From Rhodococcus sp. G-MC3 (GTDB lineage Bacteria; Actinomycetota; Actinomycetes; Mycobacteriales; Mycobacteriaceae), in NCBI RefSeq assembly GCF_030063335.1, contig NZ_JASISW010000014.1, positions 62,001 to 126,000 of the forward strand: 64,000 nt of DNA. The letters are read 5' to 3'. The notes beneath the pieces are model-generated. The model had not been told where the DNA came from. It saw nothing but the letters and a program-made list of their open reading frames with translations, and did no database searches. The translations under genes and the position numbers were made by a program. Shown piece after piece: positions 18,901-28,700 of this stretch (its first letter is position 1; every line of letters starts with the position of its first letter).

Positions 18901-19833
18901 TCAGCTACTGACATCATCCAACGCCGACGCGATCGCACGAGGCAACTCGAGCTCCTCGGACACCAGAATTCCGGTCAGCTGCGCCAGATCCCGAGCACCG
19001 ACGATCGCCGAACTGACGCCAGGGCGGTCGCGGGCCCACGCGAGCGCGACCGCCAGCGGAGAGGTCTTCAAACCGCCTGCCGCAGTCACCGCCGCATCCA
19101 CGACATTGTCTGCAGTGTCGATCAAATAACTCGCCACCCACTCGGCATGGGCGTCGTCCGCTCCTCGAGAGTCAGCAGGGGTGCCTGTGCGGTACTTTCC
19201 GGTAAGTACCCCACCTGCAAGCGGAACAGCAGCGAGCACACCAACACCGTGATGCCGTGCTGCCGGAACCAATTCGTCCTCGATTCCCCGTGCCAGCAAC
19301 GAGTACTCGGCCTGGGTCGCGACTATTCGACCTTCGCCCGCGGCACCTGCGGCGGTCGCCAGCTGCCAGCCCAGATATCCGCGGGCGCCTACATAGCGAG
19401 CTTTTCCACTGTTCACCGCATAGTCGAGTGTCGACGCTATTTCTTCCACCGGTGTCTTCTCGTCCCATGCCCCTACCTGCCACAGATCGAGGTAGTCGGT
19501 GCCGAGGTCCCTAAGGGTTGTCTCCAGCTGGTCCAGAAGCCCGCGACGGGAACAGTCGACGCGGTAGCGCCCGCCGGCCGTCGTGACACCGGCGGCTCCG
19601 CTGACGATCAACTCGCGCCTCGGTACGACGTCGTCGAGAACTTCCGCCAGTACACGCTGAGCCCGTCCCTCGCCATACGACGGCGCGGTGTCGACGAGCG
19701 TGCCGCCCGCATCGGCGAAGGCGGACAGCTGCGCGGCTGCGTCGTCGCCGTCGGTGCCACTGCCCCATCCGAGGGTGCCGAGGCCGATCCGCGAGACTCG
19801 CAGTCCGCTGGCGCCGACTGATCTCTGCTTCAT
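18901..19833 (-). CDS. Aldo/keto reductase family protein lacking two catalytic residues
   Basis: A 310-residue AKR-fold protein. Asp48 and Tyr53 ([10 protein letters not shown]) of the catalytic tetrad are present. The lysine position reads Ala80 (VSGAAG) and the histidine position Gly121 (LWQVGAWD). The cofactor end ([12 protein letters not shown]) looks intact, so NADPH may still bind. The start ATG is at 19833. It is divergent from uppP across about 250 bp. It may be a non-reductase or pseudoenzyme; the fold assignment itself is secure. Confidence 0.85.
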   Translation of the reverse strand: MKQRSVGASGLRVSRIGLGTLGWGSGTDGDDAAAQLSAFADAGGTLVDTAPSYGEGRAQRVLAEVLDDVVPRRELIVSGAAGVTTAGGRYRVDCSRRGLLDQLETTLRDLGTDYLDLWQVGAWDEKTPVEEIASTLDYAVNSGKARYVGARGYLGWQLATAAGAAGEGRIVATQAEYSLLARGIEDELVPAARHHGVGVLAAVPLAGGVLTGKYRTGTPADSRGADDAHAEWVASYLIDTADNVVDAAVTAAGGLKTSPLAVALAWARDRPGVSSAIVGARDLAQLTGILVSEELELPRAIASALDDVSS

Positions 19834-19995
19834 GGTGGTGAAGGTTTCCTTACGTCGACTACATACGGGGGCGCTGGGGCACCAGATGAGCAGAGTAGTG
19901 CGCGGCGCACCGCCATGCGAGCCTGCCGTGCCGCAGGCTCGACACACGCAAGTCGGGCACACGTGCGTCGGGCTGTGCACAGCGCCGCTGCCGGG

Positions 19996-20001
19996 TACGG
20001 T
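19996..20001 (+). promoter_or_regulatory. -10 element TACGGT ahead of the uppP leader ORF
   Basis: TACGGT ends 7 nt before a GTG at 20009, the same geometry as the other predicted leaderless starts in the window. It would drive the leader ORF and uppP. Confidence 0.35.
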
Positions 20002-20008
20002 CAGGCCC

Positions 20009-20083
20009 GTGAATTCTGTAGACGGCATGCGCCGCATCACTGTATCGGCGGCAGTTGGCACCACCGGCGCGGTGTTGCCGTGA
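20009..20083 (+). CDS. Candidate 24-residue leader peptide coupled to uppP
   Basis: GTG at 20009 opens a frame coding [20 protein letters not shown] plus four residues. It ends in a TGA that overlaps the uppP GTG start (GTGA). The frame is also open further upstream, so the start rests on the TACGGT hexamer 7 nt before it. It could serve only to deliver ribosomes to uppP, which lacks its own Shine-Dalgarno sequence. Confidence 0.35.
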   Translation: MNSVDGMRRITVSAAVGTTGAVLP

Positions 20084-20925
20084 TCGCCGAATCCATGACC
20101 TGGTTGCAAGCGGTCATCCTGGGCGCTGTTCAGGGACTCACCGAATTTTTGCCCATCTCGTCGTCGGGGCATCTTCGGATCGTGTCGGGAGTGTTCTTCG
20201 GCGGTGACGCGGGTGCGTCGTTCACCGCCGTCACTCAGCTCGGGACCGAAGCTGCGGTGCTGTTGTTCTTCTGGCGGGACATCGTGCGAATCGTGCGTGC
20301 CTGGTTCGGCGGTCTCCTCGACAAGACCAAACGCACGCTGGACTACCGGCTCGGTTGGTACGTGATCATTGCCACGATTCCCATCGGCGTGCTGGGAATC
20401 CTGTTCAAGGATCAAATCCGCAACGGCGCCCGTAACCTCTGGCTGATCGCCACGATGCTCATCGCCTTCGCCATCGTCATTGCCGTCGCTGAGTACATCG
20501 GCCCCAAGAATCGGCCCATCGAGAAGATCACGACCAAGGACGGTCTGATCATGGGCGCAGCGCAGTGCCTCGCGTTGATTCCAGGCGTCTCACGGTCCGG
20601 TGCGACTACAAGTGCGGGCCTCTTCACGGGCCTCGAACGCGAAGCGGCTGTCCGGTTCTCGTTCCTCCTGGCAATCCCCGCGGTGACTGCATCGGGTCTC
20701 TTCTCGTTGCCCGACGCCTTCGAACCTGCAGGGGAAGGCCTCAATGCGTCGGGACCCCAGCTCCTCGTGGCGACCGTGGTTGCATTCGGGCTCGGATACG
20801 TTTCGATCGCCTGGTTGCTCAAGTTCGTCGCCAACCATTCGCTGTACTGGTTCGTGGGGTATCGCATCGTGCTCGGTATCGCCGTGATGGCGCTGCTCTC
20901 TGCCGGTGTCGTGTCCGCCACATAG
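20080..20925 (+). CDS. uppP: Undecaprenyl-diphosphatase (bacitracin-resistance type)
   Basis: A 281-residue polytopic membrane enzyme that dephosphorylates undecaprenyl or decaprenyl diphosphate to recycle the lipid carrier for peptidoglycan and arabinogalactan. The catalytic motifs are [10 protein letters not shown] at about residues 22-31 and PGVSRSGAT near 173. Seven or eight hydrophobic helices are visible. GTG at 20080 overlaps the stop of the short upstream ORF; ATG at 20095 would give 276 residues. It heads the cluster with the histidine phosphatase, DUF3090, SCO1664-like and mshC genes, as in Rv2136c-Rv2130c. Confidence 0.93.
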   Translation: MIAESMTWLQAVILGAVQGLTEFLPISSSGHLRIVSGVFFGGDAGASFTAVTQLGTEAAVLLFFWRDIVRIVRAWFGGLLDKTKRTLDYRLGWYVIIATIPIGVLGILFKDQIRNGARNLWLIATMLIAFAIVIAVAEYIGPKNRPIEKITTKDGLIMGAAQCLALIPGVSRSGATTSAGLFTGLEREAAVRFSFLLAIPAVTASGLFSLPDAFEPAGEGLNASGPQLLVATVVAFGLGYVSIAWLLKFVANHSLYWFVGYRIVLGIAVMALLSAGVVSAT

Positions 20926-20967
20926 AAGGGGCTACCGACGGGCGACCTAGCAGTCGGCGATCGCAGT

Positions 20968-20973
20968 TAGTGT
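20968..20973 (+). promoter_or_regulatory. -10 element TAGTGT, predicted leaderless start for the histidine phosphatase gene
   Basis: TAGTGT ends exactly 6 nt before the ATG at 20980, with no ribosome site between. It would allow the phosphatase-DUF3090-SCO1664 run to be transcribed independently of uppP. Confidence 0.45.
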
Positions 20974-20979
20974 GGTGCC

Positions 20980-21684
20980 ATGACGGTGATCTTGCTGCGG
21001 CACGGCCGATCGACCTCCAATACCGCGGGAACTTTGGCTGGGAGATCTCCCGGAGTCGATCTCGACGACAGAGGACGGGAGCAGGCTTCTCTGGTCGCCG
21101 ACCGGCTCGGCGGTCTCCCCGTCGAGGAGATCGTCAGATCGCCCCTGCAGCGGTGTGAGCAAACTGTCGAGCCGCTTGCAGCACGCCGGGGACTCACGCC
21201 CGTGGTGGACGATCGGTTGATCGAGGTCGATTACGGGTCCTGGACCGGCCGGACAATCAAGGAGTTGCTTGCGGAGCCGCTCTGGAAGGTGGTCCAGCAG
21301 CACCCGTCGGCCGCGGTTTTCCCCGAAGGGGAAGGTCTCGCTCAGGTTCAAGCGAGAGCGGTTACCGCAGTCCGAGAGCACGATCGTCGACTTGCGGAAG
21401 AGTATGGCCGTGACGTGCTGTGGGTGGTGTGCTCGCACGGCGACGTCATCAAGTCGGTCATCGCGGACGCCGTCGGGTGCCATCTCGATGCGTTCCAACG
21501 GATCGTTGCCGATCCCGCGTCGATCAGCGTGATTAGGTACACCGCTACTCGCTCGTTCGTCCTTCGTACGAACGACACCGGCCTCGACCTATCGGGACTA
21601 GCCTCCTCGACGGTTCCGGTCGCCGACTCCGTGCCGTCGAATTCCGATTCCGACGCCGTGCCAGGCGGAGGTTCCGGAACCTGA
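20980..21684 (+). CDS. Histidine phosphatase superfamily protein (phosphoglycerate-mutase-like)
   Basis: A 234-residue phosphatase with the catalytic Arg7-His8-Gly9 (LLRHGRSTSN), the second arginine in RSPLQRCEQT and the late CSHGDVIK histidine. It corresponds to Rv2135c (MSMEG_4193-type family). The substrate is unknown; an acid phosphatase acting on sugar or lipid phosphates is plausible. The last 35 residues are a Ser/Pro/Asp-rich low-complexity tail. DUF3090 begins 75 nt downstream. Confidence 0.9.
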   Translation: MTVILLRHGRSTSNTAGTLAGRSPGVDLDDRGREQASLVADRLGGLPVEEIVRSPLQRCEQTVEPLAARRGLTPVVDDRLIEVDYGSWTGRTIKELLAEPLWKVVQQHPSAAVFPEGEGLAQVQARAVTAVREHDRRLAEEYGRDVLWVVCSHGDVIKSVIADAVGCHLDAFQRIVADPASISVIRYTATRSFVLRTNDTGLDLSGLASSTVPVADSVPSNSDSDAVPGGGSGT

Positions 21685-21759
21685 GAGCCTCGATAGCGGA
21701 TAATGAACCTCGGGACCGACAATCAACGGTCCCTACGTACGAAAGCTGCAGGAGGTGCA

Positions 21760-22353
21760 ATGCCACGCGCAATACATGTTTTCCGCACCCCTGATCGATT
21801 TGTCGCGGGAACCGTGGGTGAGCCCGGCGACCGATCGTTCTTTCTCCAGGCCGTGCACGACGCTCGTGTCGTGTCGGTAGCACTCGAAAAGCAGCAGGTC
21901 CAGGTCCTCGCGGATCGAATGGGTCTGTTGCTCGACGAGGTTCATCGTCGTTTCGGGGCGGATGTCCCGCCCGAGGAAACCGAGGTCGGCGACACCAGCC
22001 CGCTGCTGACACCCATCGACACCGAGTTCCGCGTTGGAACGATGGGCCTGGGCTGGGACGCCGATGCCAACGCTGTGGTCGTGGAACTGCTCGCAGTCAG
22101 TGAGGCCGAGATCGACGAGTCCGTCGTCCTCGACGACACCGAAGAGGGCCCCGACGCCGTCCGCGTGTTCCTCACGCCGATACAGGCCCGTGAGTTCGCG
22201 CTGCGCTCCGAACGAGTCATCGCGGCGGGTCGTGCCCCGTGTCCACTGTGTGGTCAACCCCTTACGCAAGAAGGGCATATCTGTATACGAACGAACGGAT
22301 ACCGGCGCGACGCGACGTTCGGGTCGGCATCCGAACTCGGCGAGGAACTTTGA
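21760..22353 (+). CDS. DUF3090 family protein with zinc-finger-like cysteines
   Basis: A 197-residue conserved actinobacterial protein corresponding to Rv2134c. It begins MPRAIHVFRTPDRFVAGTVG and has FLTPIQAREFALRSERVIAAG near 150. Its C-terminal CPLCGQPLTQEGHIC supplies three Cys and one His for a metal site. GGAGG lies just before the ATG, which decides the start over an upstream ATG at 21703. Its stop overlaps the TTG start of the next gene. The function is unknown, but it is always paired with the SCO1664-like protein in gene order I know. Confidence 0.9.
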   Translation: MPRAIHVFRTPDRFVAGTVGEPGDRSFFLQAVHDARVVSVALEKQQVQVLADRMGLLLDEVHRRFGADVPPEETEVGDTSPLLTPIDTEFRVGTMGLGWDADANAVVVELLAVSEAEIDESVVLDDTEEGPDAVRVFLTPIQAREFALRSERVIAAGRAPCPLCGQPLTQEGHICIRTNGYRRDATFGSASELGEEL

Positions 22354-23189
22354 CCGAAGATCGCCCGCCGTTCGACGGACTGCATCTGATGGCAACGGGC
22401 GAGCTCACCGTCGTCGGCCGCGTCGTGTCTGCGAGCAACGCGACGCTGGTGTGCGATGCCGCTGCGCCTAATTCCGCGGTCGATGGCTCGGCCCACACGG
22501 TGCGCTGTGTGTACAAACCAGTGCGCGGGGAAGTGCCGCTGTGGGACTTCCCCAACGGGACTCTCGCCGGGCGCGAAGTCGCGTCGTACGAAATCTCCGA
22601 CGCGCTCGGCTGGGGAGTCGTGCCGACGACCGTGCTGCGCGACGGTCCGTTCGGACCCGGCATGGTGCAACGATGGATCGATACTCCCGAGCGACACGGC
22701 GAACACGGTGACCGGGTCGATCTCGTCGACATCTGTCCACCCGATCTGGTTCCACCGGGATGGATTCCGGTGTTGCAGGCGTATGACGGCGACGGCGCAG
22801 AGGTCGCGCTTGTCCATGGCGACGATCCGCGCCTGCAGCGTATGGCGGTACTCGACATCTTGATCAACAACGCAGACCGAAAAGGCGGTCACGTCCTCGA
22901 AGGCCTCGACGGCTACGTCTACGGCATCGATCACGGAATTTGTCTGCACTCGGACAACAAGCTACGGACCGTGCTGTGGGGGTGGGCAGGCACCGCGGTG
23001 AACGATGCTCTGATGACGGACATCGTTGCGTTCGTCGACTCCTTTGCCTCCGATGTCGAACCCCGCCTGCGGGGCCACATCACCGAACAGGAGATCGAAG
23101 CGCTGCTCGGCCGGGCATGCGGACTCGTTGCCCGCCCGGTTATGCCAGAGCCGAGTTCCAGCAGGCCGATACCGTGGCCCGCGTTCTGA
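22350..23189 (+). CDS. SCO1664-family protein with PI3/4-kinase-like fold
   Basis: A 279-residue protein. It has a nucleotide-binding-type lysine in RCVYKPVRGEVPLWDFP, a catalytic-loop-like ILINNADRKGGHVL near 172-185 and a metal-binding-like YGIDHGICLH. These match the order of phosphoinositide-kinase and HipA-type folds. The TTG start overlaps the DUF3090 stop (TTGA) with GAGG upstream. The substrate and even kinase activity are unproven. It corresponds to Rv2133c. mshC begins 25 nt downstream from its own promoter. Confidence 0.85.
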   Translation: MTEDRPPFDGLHLMATGELTVVGRVVSASNATLVCDAAAPNSAVDGSAHTVRCVYKPVRGEVPLWDFPNGTLAGREVASYEISDALGWGVVPTTVLRDGPFGPGMVQRWIDTPERHGEHGDRVDLVDICPPDLVPPGWIPVLQAYDGDGAEVALVHGDDPRLQRMAVLDILINNADRKGGHVLEGLDGYVYGIDHGICLHSDNKLRTVLWGWAGTAVNDALMTDIVAFVDSFASDVEPRLRGHITEQEIEALLGRACGLVARPVMPEPSSSRPIPWPAF

Positions 23190-23200
23190 AACCTCTCCGA

Positions 23201-23206
23201 TAGGCT
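23201..23206 (+). promoter_or_regulatory. -10 element TAGGCT, predicted leaderless start for mshC
   Basis: TAGGCT ends 7 nt before the mshC ATG at 23214. The same hexamer precedes dop, pafB, tatA and the PAC2 gene. There is no Shine-Dalgarno sequence. Confidence 0.5.
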
Positions 23207-23213
23207 CGTCTGC

Positions 23214-24455
23214 ATGCATTCTTGGTCCGACACAGCCGTACCGTCGATCCCTGGTCAGGGCCCTCCGCTTCGGTTGTACGACACCGCCGATCGCGCCGTG
23301 CGCCCGGTCACACCAGGCGCCGAGGCGAAGATGTACGTCTGTGGCATCACCCCGTACGACGCAACTCACCTTGGACACGCTGCAACATATCTGACGTTCG
23401 ATCTGGTCAACCGCCTGTGGCGTGATGCTGGGCACGACGTGCACTACGTGCAGAACGTCACCGACGTCGACGACCCGCTGTTCGAGCGTGCAGACCGTGA
23501 CGGCGAAAGCTGGATCGACCTCGGAACGCGTGAGATTCAGCTGTTCCGTGAGGACATGGAAGCCCTTCGAGTATTGCCGCCGCGAGATTACATCGGCGCA
23601 GTCGAGTCGATCGACGAGGTCATCGAACTCGTCGAGAAGTTGGTCGCGTCCGGAGCCGCCTATGTTCTCGACGATGCCGAGTTCCCCGACGTCTACTTCC
23701 GGGCCGATGCCAATGCCGAATTCGGATACGAGTCGGGCTACGACCGCGCGACCATGGACAAGTTCTTCGCCGAGCGGGGAGGAGATCCCGATCGCATCGG
23801 AAAGAGCGACTCGCTCGACGCGTTGCTGTGGCGCGCCGAACGAGAGGGTGAGCCGTCGTGGCCGTCGCCTTTCGGGCCTGGTCGTCCGGGATGGCACATC
23901 GAATGTGCCGCGATTGCGCTCAACCGGATCGGAACCGGATTCGACGTCCAGGGTGGCGGAAGCGATCTGATCTTCCCCCATCACGAATTTTCGGCAGCGC
24001 ATGCCGAAGCTGCAGTTGGTGGAGGTCGTTTCGCCCGGCACTACGTCCATACCGGAATGATCGGGCTCGACGGCGAAAAGATGTCGAAGAGCCGAGGAAA
24101 CCTCGTTTTGGTGTCGAAACTGCGTGCCGAAGGTGTGGATCAGGCTGCTGTGCGCCTCGGACTGCTCTCTGGGCACTACCGCCAGGACCGCGCATGGACG
24201 GGCGAGGTTCTGGAGCGCGCGCACAGCAGGCTCGAATTGTGGCGTGCTGCCGCGGCACTGGAGTCGGCGACGAGTGCCGATGACGTGATCGTTCGACTGC
24301 GTCAGCACCTGGCGGATGACCTCGATACCCCCAAAGCTCTCGACGCGCTCGATGCATGGGCGAGTTTCGCTGTGGAGCAGGGTGGGTCGGACGCCTCTGC
24401 GCCCGGAGCCTTCGCAGACGCTGTCGATGCGCTATTGGGTGTTCGACTGATCTGA
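23214..24455 (+). CDS. mshC: Cysteine:1D-myo-inosityl 2-amino-2-deoxy-glucopyranoside ligase
   Basis: A 413-residue ligase that joins ATP-activated cysteine to GlcN-inositol in mycothiol synthesis. It is a cysteinyl-tRNA synthetase paralogue. Cys43 ([11 protein letters not shown]) is a zinc ligand, THLGHA at 51-56 is the HIGH motif and KMSKS is at 289-293. It lacks the tRNA-binding C-terminal domain of CysS, which fits MshC and its length. Its 3' end overlaps the convergent jetD by 24 bp. Confidence 0.95.
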   Translation: MHSWSDTAVPSIPGQGPPLRLYDTADRAVRPVTPGAEAKMYVCGITPYDATHLGHAATYLTFDLVNRLWRDAGHDVHYVQNVTDVDDPLFERADRDGESWIDLGTREIQLFREDMEALRVLPPRDYIGAVESIDEVIELVEKLVASGAAYVLDDAEFPDVYFRADANAEFGYESGYDRATMDKFFAERGGDPDRIGKSDSLDALLWRAEREGEPSWPSPFGPGRPGWHIECAAIALNRIGTGFDVQGGGSDLIFPHHEFSAAHAEAAVGGGRFARHYVHTGMIGLDGEKMSKSRGNLVLVSKLRAEGVDQAAVRLGLLSGHYRQDRAWTGEVLERAHSRLELWRAAAALESATSADDVIVRLRQHLADDLDTPKALDALDAWASFAVEQGGSDASAPGAFADAVDALLGVRLI

Positions 24456-25715
24456 GTGGTTCGGATCCGGGCGGTGTGAAGTCGGGCGCGTCAGATCGCC
24501 CAGCAGGTCGGGGATCAGACGCTCCTCCATGACTGCGCGAGTAGACTCGCGCATCGCTGTGGCAAGCGCCGGATCCCATGCGCTGGACGTCGGGTGTCCT
24601 TTGAGCGGCTCGGAGTTCTTGGCGTCGAGCGCTGCCGAGTACGAGTTGCTGTCCATACGCCAGGGGTGTGCCTGGTAGCGCGCGATCGCACGCGCCGTCA
24701 TCTGCAGTCCTGGCCAATCGAAATCGTTGCGCCAGTGCAGTTGGGTGTGCTTTGGAAGACCTGCGAGAAGTTTGTGGAGGGCGGCGGAGGGTTGACCGTC
24801 GGTACACACCAGTGCCGACGATTTCGAGCCGAGAGTGCGCGCAGCCGCGGCGAGTACCGCTACGTTCTCGCACACGTAGACCTGATCCGAGACGGCGGTC
24901 AGCGGGCCGCGGGTAAGCATGTCCAGTGTCAGTGGAAACGGGATGCCCTGCGCAGCTGCATCGTTGAGCCACCTCGCGACAGTGTGATCCTCGGAAACTC
25001 GGTAGTTCAGCACGACGACACGACTCGACAGGGCGTCGACGGACACCCCAGCGGTTTCCCACAGCAATCTGATCCCGACCGGGTCGGACGGTCGCGGGAT
25101 TCCTTCGCGCAGAGACAATGCGTCGAGCACCAACCGCGGAGCACCTCCGCCGGCCAGAGCTTTGGTGTCACCGACCGCGAACTCGGCGAGTTCAGTCAAT
25201 GACATCCCGTCGACAGGGAGCACAGCCAGCACGTGCGCAGCTTTGCGCAGGGCATCTACCGCAACACGACCACCCAGTGTTCCGTCCTGGTTCAGCAGCG
25301 ACGAGAGCCAGCGGTCGGCCCAGTCCTGATCGGGGGTTGTCGCCAGCAGGTCTTTCGCTTCGGACAACGCTTGCGCTTTGGTATCAGCCTTGGCTGCAGC
25401 GATTCGTTTCCTGTCCTGAAGTGGCAATGCGGCGTCGAGCGTGTCGATGAGCCCCATTCCGCCGTTGAGAGGGTGAGCGAGCCACTCGTCGAGACGAACC
25501 AGGTCGAGTTTCGTCGTCTTGGCCCGACTGTGCAGGCCTGCGCTCGACCGGGAGATCGCGCTGCAGAGTCGCCACAGATCGGCTGGTTCACCCAGATGAA
25601 CTGTGATGTTGCCGCTGACTGTCAGCCAGTTCGATTCCAGTTTTTTCCTCGCTGCCGCCAGCAAAGTGTTCAGTTCCTTGCTGCCGCGCCACCGAGCGCC
25701 GTCGTCACCGGGCAA
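24432..25715 (-). CDS. jetD: Wadjet nuclease subunit JetD (TIGR02679/DUF2399 type)
   Basis: A 427-residue protein with a long N-terminal arm domain and a C-terminal Toprim-type nuclease domain. The conserved acidic residues are visible: Glu283 in [10 protein letters not shown] and Asp331-x-Asp333 in RNDFDWPG. In Wadjet systems JetD cuts closed circular DNA after loop extrusion stalls. The TTG start at 25715 overlaps the jetC end by 11 bp. The last 24 bp overlap the 3' end of mshC on the other strand. It is the last gene of the operon. Confidence 0.9.
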   Translation of the reverse strand: MPGDDGARWRGSKELNTLLAAARKKLESNWLTVSGNITVHLGEPADLWRLCSAISRSSAGLHSRAKTTKLDLVRLDEWLAHPLNGGMGLIDTLDAALPLQDRKRIAAAKADTKAQALSEAKDLLATTPDQDWADRWLSSLLNQDGTLGGRVAVDALRKAAHVLAVLPVDGMSLTELAEFAVGDTKALAGGGAPRLVLDALSLREGIPRPSDPVGIRLLWETAGVSVDALSSRVVVLNYRVSEDHTVARWLNDAAAQGIPFPLTLDMLTRGPLTAVSDQVYVCENVAVLAAAARTLGSKSSALVCTDGQPSAALHKLLAGLPKHTQLHWRNDFDWPGLQMTARAIARYQAHPWRMDSNSYSAALDAKNSEPLKGHPTSSAWDPALATAMRESTRAVMEERLIPDLLGDLTRPTSHRPDPNHSDQSNTQ

Positions 25716-28700
25716 AGTCGAGACCCCCTTCTGCTCGCGAGGGCATCCGACGTGTCAGAGGCGAGCCGAGGGCGGCCGCCAGATCTGTTCCGTCGTGCTC
25801 GGCGAACAGCTCACCGTTTTCCCACACCAACAACGCGGCACTGACACTGTTCTCGGCGGTGGAATGCGCAAGGTCGTAATGCGCGCAGCCGGGGACATCG
25901 GAATAGGTGATCCAGAGGTCGTATCCCGTCATGAACAGGTCTAGATCGAATTGCACGCTGAGACCGAGCAATTCGCTCCGACCGTTGTCGTCGACACCGG
26001 CGAAGGCTTCGTCGAGAGCAAGCAGACGAGGGGAGTGCGGGTCCGCGGAGGACAACATCACGTGCGCTGCCGCGAACAGCGGAAGGTGCAGCGATACCGA
26101 CTGCTCACCACCGGAGAGTGCACTGTGGCGAGCGACGGTCAGACGATCCTCGGTTCCGTCTCCTCTGATGAGGGTGAATGCGAACACCCGCCACCGGCGG
26201 TAGTCGAGCGTCGTGGCGAGGATCTCGGGATACGACCGTTCCGGGTGCGCCGCTCGTGCAATTCTGATCTCGGACGCGAAATGAGCACGCATCGTGGCCA
26301 GATCGTCAGCATTCAGGGCGGACGCGTCGCGGTCCAGTAACTTCGAGATTTCCCTGGCACGATCGTCGAGATTGTCTGCAAGCACCCAGTGCACACCGAT
26401 GGTGTTGCCCGAAGACATCTTCCGCTGCTTCATCTCGGTGGACATCTGGGCGATCAACTCTCGGGCGTCGACCGTTCGCTCGTGGATCTGCTGAGCCAGT
26501 CCCGTCAGAAGTGCGTCTTCGAGAATCAGGCGCTCGTGCTCGGTCAGCAGCGTCTCCTGGTTGGATCGTGCATCGCCGATGCGGTCGGCGAACTCGCCGA
26601 CCGAGGAGAACCCTTGCTCGTCCTGCACGCGTACGACAGTCAGCCCATCGGGCGCGTCCCACTGCAGTCGGTAATCCTGCCCCGAGGACGCCAACTGCGA
26701 GTCGAACTCCTGTAGCGCGCCGGTCAGTGCGGTCCTGGTGCTCTTTCGGTACGAGTCGCTCGCCTTCACCGATGCGGTGGCGTCGTTCAAAGCGCTGTGT
26801 AGTTGATGGACTACGGGCGGGAGAACCTGAATATCGTCCTCGATGGACGCACTCTGAATCCGGTACAGAATTTGCTCGACAGTGAGCCACGCGGAATCGC
26901 TCGACGGCCACGTATACCCGTCGAGTACACCGAGAATTGTCAACAGATCTTTGCGCGCGTACGGAGCCAACCGGGCAGTGTCGTCGAGAGTTTCGGTAAG
27001 TGCGGCGCGCAGACCTTCCTGCGCGGTGTTGCACGCACCCTCGGCTTTGCCGATGGCCTCGCCTGCCTCCTTGTCGGCCTTACGGGCCGAGCGCTGCTCG
27101 ACCTTGCATTTCTCGATGCGGTCCCGCGCGGCCTCCAGATCGATGTTGATCTGATCGGCGGTAGACCCGAGCTTCTCGCTCAGAATCTCGAGTCGCTGTA
27201 CCTGCTGGAGGTGGTTCTCCTCGGCGATCGCTGCTTCTTCGGCCAATTCTTCGGCTAGACCGGTCGATTCTTCCCATCGGTTCCGTGCTTCGTGGCTGCG
27301 TTCGGTCTCACGCACATGATCGGCACGTCGACGCAGAACCAAATCGCCTTGATTCTCGAAATGCCGAATTGCAGCGGCAAGCGAGTCGATGTCCCTGGCA
27401 TTGTGTGGAGTTCGGTGCGCGACTGCGGTTGTCCGCAGGTGTTTCTCTCTTGCCGAGAGCTCGGCGATCGCCTGATCGAGTTCGCTGTCGGCCGTTGTGG
27501 ACCCTGCCTGCGAGGTGCGAAGTGCGCCGGCCGATTCGGTCACGGACTTCTGCGCCTTGACTATTCCGGACACCTTCGGAAGCTGTGTCGCTGCGGCCCG
27601 CAGCCCGCGGAGCAATTCGGCGGCCGAACGCTCTTCGTCCTGTGCTGCCTTCGTCGACGCTTCGGTTGAGGTAATGAGCGCGTCGAGTTCGGTGATGCGG
27701 GCTGCTCGGCGACGGGCACGTGCGGTCGCGCCGATGTACTCGGCGTCCGGCTTGATGTGGTGACCGTACTGAATGCCTTGCCAGAAACGTCCGTCGATAC
27801 CGATGGACGTGACTGCAGCGCCGTCCGAATTCAACCTTCCAGCGTCAAGGGTTCGAGTTCCTCGCTGGTTCGAGACCAGAGCGATGGACGCCAGAACAGC
27901 CTGAATCATCGATTCGGGGACGTCCGTGCCCGGCTCGGCCTCCAACACGTCCGCGAGGGTAGGTCCTGTCGGTCGCGCATCGGCCGGCGCCGCGATCAAG
28001 AATTGCTCGGACTCGACGTGTTGGGGAGCCTCGTCCGGGGTGATCCAGCCGTCGAGCAGGTTGGCGGCCTGAAGCGCGGACTCGACACCCGCAGCTTCCG
28101 CGGGATCGATGCCGTCGGCGAACCGTACGAGCTGCCACAGCGGTGCGCCGCTGAGGTTGTCCCGCGGCGACGTCCTGGCCGCGAACGGCGGAGGCGCATC
28201 ATCGTGCTGCGCCTCGATCAGAGCGCGCTCGGACCGCATGGCCGATAGATCCTCGGCGAAGGTGGCTGCGCTGATGCCGGCCTGGGCTCGTTGCGCTCGG
28301 ACAGTTTCCAAGCCCTCGGCGGACGCCTCGGCGAGCACCGCGTCGAGGCTCGGCGCTTCGTCCTCACCGATACGAGGGACCGCGGCATCGAGGGCCTCGA
28401 ACGCAGCCACTGTGATTCCCGCGCCGGCGTAGAGCGACGAGTTGACGGACCACCAGGAACGAAGTCCCGACGCATAGTGCGCGCGGGCTAGTTCGACAGC
28501 GGCCTCGGCCTCGGTCACCGACGCACGGGCGGCGTCGAGGAGCTCGCGAGCCCGAGCGGCGCTCTTGTCGGCGCGTGCGCGTTCTGTAGTTGCTTTCTCG
28601 ACGGTGCTCAGAGCCGACCGCACGGCGCGGACGTCACCGTCGCGCTCCTCGGCGTGTCCTCGTAGCGCTGTGCTGAACTGATCGCTGCGAGAACTGGCGG

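Noticed and set aside
23214..24455. Cysteinyl-tRNA synthetase as an alternative for mshC
   Set aside because: The protein lacks the tRNA-binding C-terminal domain and has the MshC length and N-terminal extension.
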